NCBI GenBank assembly: GCA_037349105.1
Contig: JAYJMM010000123.1
Span: 6,014,001-6,078,000, forward strand
DNA from: Limnomonas spitsbergensis
Taxonomy: Eukaryota > Chlorophyta > Chlorophyceae > Chlamydomonadales
Direction of reading: 5' to 3'
Length of the DNA: 64,000 nucleotides
The position numbers and the translations under genes are program-made. The notes under the pieces were generated by a model, which was not told the DNA's origin, ran no database searches, and saw only the letters and a program-made list of their open reading frames with translations. This document shows, in pieces, positions 60,405-64,000 of this stretch; the first letter of the stretch is position 1, and every line of letters starts with the position of its first letter.

Positions 60405-61020
60405 GAGGAAAGAGCCAGGGGTAGGACTACCATCTCCACTATCCTTTACATCCGAGGGGAGAGCCCAGGCACGACCACCGAGGAAGTGGCGCCAATGTCT
60501 GAGCGCCTGTGTGTGGAGCATGACCGTCCTCCCCCCAGTCGCGACGACTCGTCCGCTTTACGAATCAGAACAGTGTTCCTACTAGAGAGTTTGTTGGAAG
60601 CTGAATTCCTGACCTTCCTCACTCTCTTCTCGGTGCTTGACAGGGCAACTGTATTGGTTGCATCCATCACGTTCAATCAATACGTGTCAATTATTTAAAC
60701 ATGCATATTATAATTGTGCGATGCAGTTCGCAGCGTAAGAGTCGATATGGCATAACACCCCCCCCATTTTGGTACAGAACCCCCCCCTTTTGGTATGGAA
60801 AAGTTACGACAACCTGACTGTCCCCGTTCATACCAGAGGTCACTTCGTCAGGGGCAGGTGGGTTCAGCTGGTCGCACAGATGCCCCTACAGATATTCTCT
60901 CGGAATTCCATGTAATTAATTTGTGTCGTCCTCTAAAAACTGTCGGACAATGACGTAGATATAACAAGATGTTTTCATCGTCAGCAACACCGTCATCCGT
61001 CAGCTAGGTGAAGACAGAAC
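60405..61020. other. Spacer before the unknown gene
   Basis: Non-repetitive apart from CCCCCCCCATTTTGGTACAG duplicated at 60750-60800. An open stretch (60393-60698) has no recognisable domain. Confidence 0.35.
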
Positions 61021-61166
61021 CTGCGAGAAGCCTGCCATACAGCAGCCCAAAGATATGTCGGCGCAGGAAATTGAAGCGATGTTGTCCAGGAATAGCAGCT
61101 GGCGAGGCGTGCACGAGAACATCTAGACGCTGGACTTCCATGCAACTGCTCGCTTTTTTTGACGAG

Positions 61167-62094
61167 CTATCAGAATTGAGCCTGATGACTTCGCTCCTCT
61201 GGAGGAGACTGGCTTTGCTGCCAGGGTGTGAGTGCCCACTGCATTTTATGCAAGGCTTCCTCGATACATTTGAGTAATGTTGCCTAATTGGTTTGCAGAT
61301 TGGGGCTGGTGGAAAAGGATACGCATGGCTGGTGAGGCTCACACGCTCTGCGTGTCATCTATCGTCCTTGCTCTTCCTAATTCAAACCTCGTTTAGAAAC
61401 CTCGTCGAGTTTACACGTGCCCCCCTTCATTTGTTTGCAGGTGTCGCTCGAGCAAGGCGTCAGCGCATGTTAAGAGGTGAAGTAGGCGTTTAGGCACAAT
61501 GCTCAACACCACTCCATGCTTCAAGAGTTCAAGGGCATGGATGTGGCAGCTATTTGGAAAACAGCTGATAGGATCCAGACACATGGGCTCTGTGTATGCC
61601 TCTATGTTGCGCATGGCATGGCTGGGGCATCTTGATGTATGATTGAAGAGTCTTCTTGCCTGTGCAGGCATGGAATCAAACAAGGAGTTTGAAATGCTTG
61701 GAAAGCTCGATCCTGCTAGCCAGCATTTGAATTTGATGGGTGAGTGCGTGGGCAAGCGGTGGTGAAAGATTTTCCACTCCAATTGTTCAGAGGCACTGTA
61801 TTTTTCCTTGTTACCACAATGCAAGCAAGCAATAGGATGATAAGCTCTGGTTGCCACCGCATCCCAACAGGCATTGCATGCATGGTGCGTTGATGTTTAC
61901 TTATTCTGTTGTGGTAGCCTGCCTAGTGCCACAGCCGAACAGGTGGCTTCCATAATCTATGCTTCATGATGTGTCCTTTACTTATCTACTTTCACTATTG
62001 GCACCGTTGAATTGACGCAGTTCAGTGTGAGGTGGAAGTTCTGGAAGAAGTGGAGGCTTTGTGTGACATCACCACCGACAGACCTGCAGGACAG
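61167..62094 (+). CDS. Unrecognised multi-exon gene, internal exons
   Basis: I do not recognise this protein. Four exons join with GT-AG borders and matching phases: 61299-61331, 61441-61468, 61668-61739, 62021-62094. A further exon ending at 61225 with donor GTGTGA feeds them in phase 0; its start is unclear, perhaps near 61167. Together they read EPDDFAPLEETGFAAR, then IGAGGKGYAWL, VSLEQGVSAC, MESNKEFEMLGKLDPASQHL and an acidic CEVEVLEEVEALCDITTD. The last part could form a helix or coiled coil. An upstream stretch at 61022-61110 reading KDMSAQEIEAMLSRNSSWR may be another exon. The donor after 62094 is followed by tandem copies of the exon end (62075-62340), the habit seen in the confirmed genes here, which supports a real exon. 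The gene probably continues past 64000. Confidence 0.5.
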
Positions 62095-62340
62095 GTATAT
62101 GCCACTGGCAGGACAGCATTGCAATCGTCCACCACTTTCTCCTACTTACCACCATGCATGCAAGCAATAGGATGATAACCTCTGGTTGCCGACGGACCTG
62201 CAGGACAGGTATATGCCACTGGCAGGACAGCATTGCAATCATCCACCATTTTCTCCTACTTACCACCATGCATGCAAGCAATAGGATGATAACCTCTGGG
62301 TGCCGACGGACCTGCAGGACAGGTATATGCTCGCCTTAAC
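62075..62340 (+). repeat. ~118-base tandem copying the exon end at 62094
   Basis: GACGGACCTGCAGGACAGGT ATATGCC occurs three times, the first being the real exon donor (62021-62094). A fourth, partial copy (ATATGCTACCGGCAGGACAG) lies near 62450. Confidence 0.85.
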
Positions 62341-62689
62341 TCGATTGTCGACGGCCCAATGCGCACCCGGGCTGCTTATGTCGTGTGTTAGCGTCCCAGG
62401 TTTCTAGGGTTGGGCGGCCGGTCTCACACCTTGTTAAGTCCTTGCAAAAGATATGCTACCGGCAGGACAGCGTTGCAATCGTCACCTGATCTGATGGGGG
62501 CTCCTTTCCTATCCGAGGGATGACTGCCTCCCTACGGAAAAAAAGTATTTGATTCGAAAATCGGGTTGTATCCTTTCAGTCTCACGGGCCTCCCACATCC
62601 AACAGCCTCATAACCTTTCGCTTCGAGACTGCCTGTCTGCCTGCATTGCCCATTTCATCATACACGGCTCGTGTGCACCCTGCCACGCT

Positions 62690-62940
62690 GCAACAAGTCG
62701 CTGCAACATGCTGCCCCGCTGCAACAACCCGCTGCAAGATCCTGCCCGCTGCAACAACCCGCTGCAAGATTCTGCCCCGCTGCAACAACCCACTGCAACA
62801 CCCTGTCCCGCTGCAACCACCCGCTGCAACATCCTGTCCCGCTGCAACAACACGCTGCAGCATCCTGCCCCCTGCAACAACCTGCTGAAACATCCTCTGC
62901 CCGCTGCGACAACCCGCTGATATATCCAGCCATGCTGCAA
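62690..62940. repeat. ~31-base minisatellite (CCGCTGCAACAACCCGCTGC)n
   Basis: About eight units of CCGCTGCAACAACCCGCTGC AACATCCTGCC. Confidence 0.9.
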
Positions 62941-63174
62941 CAACCCTGCTTGCCCCAAGCAGGCAAGACTGAGGCTGGGTGGCCTCTGCTCCTCCCCTCT
63001 GGCTGGAATACCAATGGCCGCAAACCCTGTCGAGGTTGGTGGGAAATTACCCGATGATAAATCCATCAGTCGTGTTCATACAGCACGTGCTTTCATGGCT
63101 GATACGATTGAGCCCATCAACACGTCAGGCCATGGTAGCACAATACAGCTAAACCTGGATTATTTTCAGCTATC

Positions 63175-64000
63175 CATATCTTGGTGGTACACTCCGGCTT
63201 ATCCTGTGCCGTATTGTCGGTGGTACAATCCGGCTTATCCTGTGCTATATCATGCTACCTTGGTGGTACAATCCGGCTTATCCTGTGCCCTATCGTGCTA
63301 CCTTGGTGGTACAATCCGGCTTATCCTGTGCCCTATCGTGCTACCTTGGTGGTACAATCCGGCTTAACCTGTGCTATATCATGCTACCTTGGTGGTACAA
63401 TCCGGCTTATCCTGTGCTATATCATGCTACCTTGGTGGTACAATCCGGCTTATCCTGTGCTATATCATGCTACCTTGGTAGGACAATCCGGCTTATCCTG
63501 TGCTATATCGTGCTACCTTGGTGGTACAATCCGGCTTATCCTGTGCTATATCATGCTACCTTGGTGGTACAATCCGCTGCTTAACCTGTGCCGTATTGTT
63601 GGTGGTACAATCCGCTGCTTAACCTGAGCCGAGGTAAAGCTGGATTGTTGGTAGCATGGCACGTCACAGCTTAAGCCGGATAAGAAAGCATGTGCTCAGG
63701 TGGCACAATCCGGCTTAACCTGTGACAGGCCTTGGTGGTACAATCCGCTGCTTAACCTGTGCCGTATCGAGCTACCTTGTTGGTACAATCCGGCCCAACC
63801 TGTGCCGTATCATGCTACCTTGGTGGTACAATCCGGCTAAACCTGTGCTGTTTCATGCTACCTTGGTGGTACAATCCGGCTAAACCTGTGCTGTATCATG
63901 CTACCTTGGTGGTACAATCCGGCTCAACCTGTGCTGTATCATGCTACCTTGGTGGTACAATCCGGCTGAACCTGTGCTGTATCGTGCTACCTTGGTGGTA
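63175..64000. repeat. 43-base minisatellite, continues past window
   Basis: Unit TTGGTGGTACAATCCGGCTT ATCCTGTGCTATATCATGCTACC, about 18 copies, with a degenerate centre near 63600-63720. Confidence 0.92.

Overview
The window is nuclear DNA of an intron-rich eukaryote, not a prokaryote. Every gene recognised here is cut into many short exons (28 to 709 bases) joined by GT-AG introns, and the reading phase closes exactly at the junctions I joined, with one uncertain donor (exon 1 of the NACHT gene). Telomere-like TTTAGGG/CCCTAAA and TTCAGGG motifs are scattered through introns, which is the plant/green-algal type. With a chlorophyll/haem-pathway enzyme and a Ycf21-type chorismate-lyase-like protein, this points to a photosynthetic protist. 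My best guess is a green alga, perhaps a prasinophyte with a large repeat-laden genome such as the Cymbomonas/Pyramimonas group; that is inference.

Layout. 1-23487 (minus): one TIR-like/NACHT (STAND) receptor-type gene with 15 exons found, about 2.5 kb of coding sequence in 23.5 kb, running off the left edge. 27375-31174 (plus): uroporphyrinogen-III synthase (7 exons, N-terminus not found). 34130-36356 (plus): an ecotin-like serine-protease inhibitor (2 exons found) with a LINE-ORF1-like ORF and a minisatellite in its intron. 37527-43957 (minus): complete 26S proteasome ATPase RPT6 (9 exons, 396 aa). 45154-55012 (plus): a chorismate-lyase-like (DUF98/Ycf21) gene (5 exons found), each intron filled wholly or partly by a minisatellite. 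61167-62094 (plus): an unrecognised gene supported by phase-matched exons.

The rest is mostly repeats: minisatellites with units from 13 to about 177 bases, CTG-rich tracts, two copies of a DNA transposon with terminal inverted repeats and target-site duplications, a tRNA-derived SINE-like family, other dispersed repeats, and perfect or near-perfect hairpins.

The most striking pattern is that introns have grown by tandem duplication of exon edges. In gene after gene, degenerate copies of the last or first tens of coding bases, with the splice site, are repeated inside the adjacent intron, in the extreme case 31 times (16529-20640). The genes do not form a functional cluster. They share an architecture in which almost every intron is built from copies of its own splice junction.
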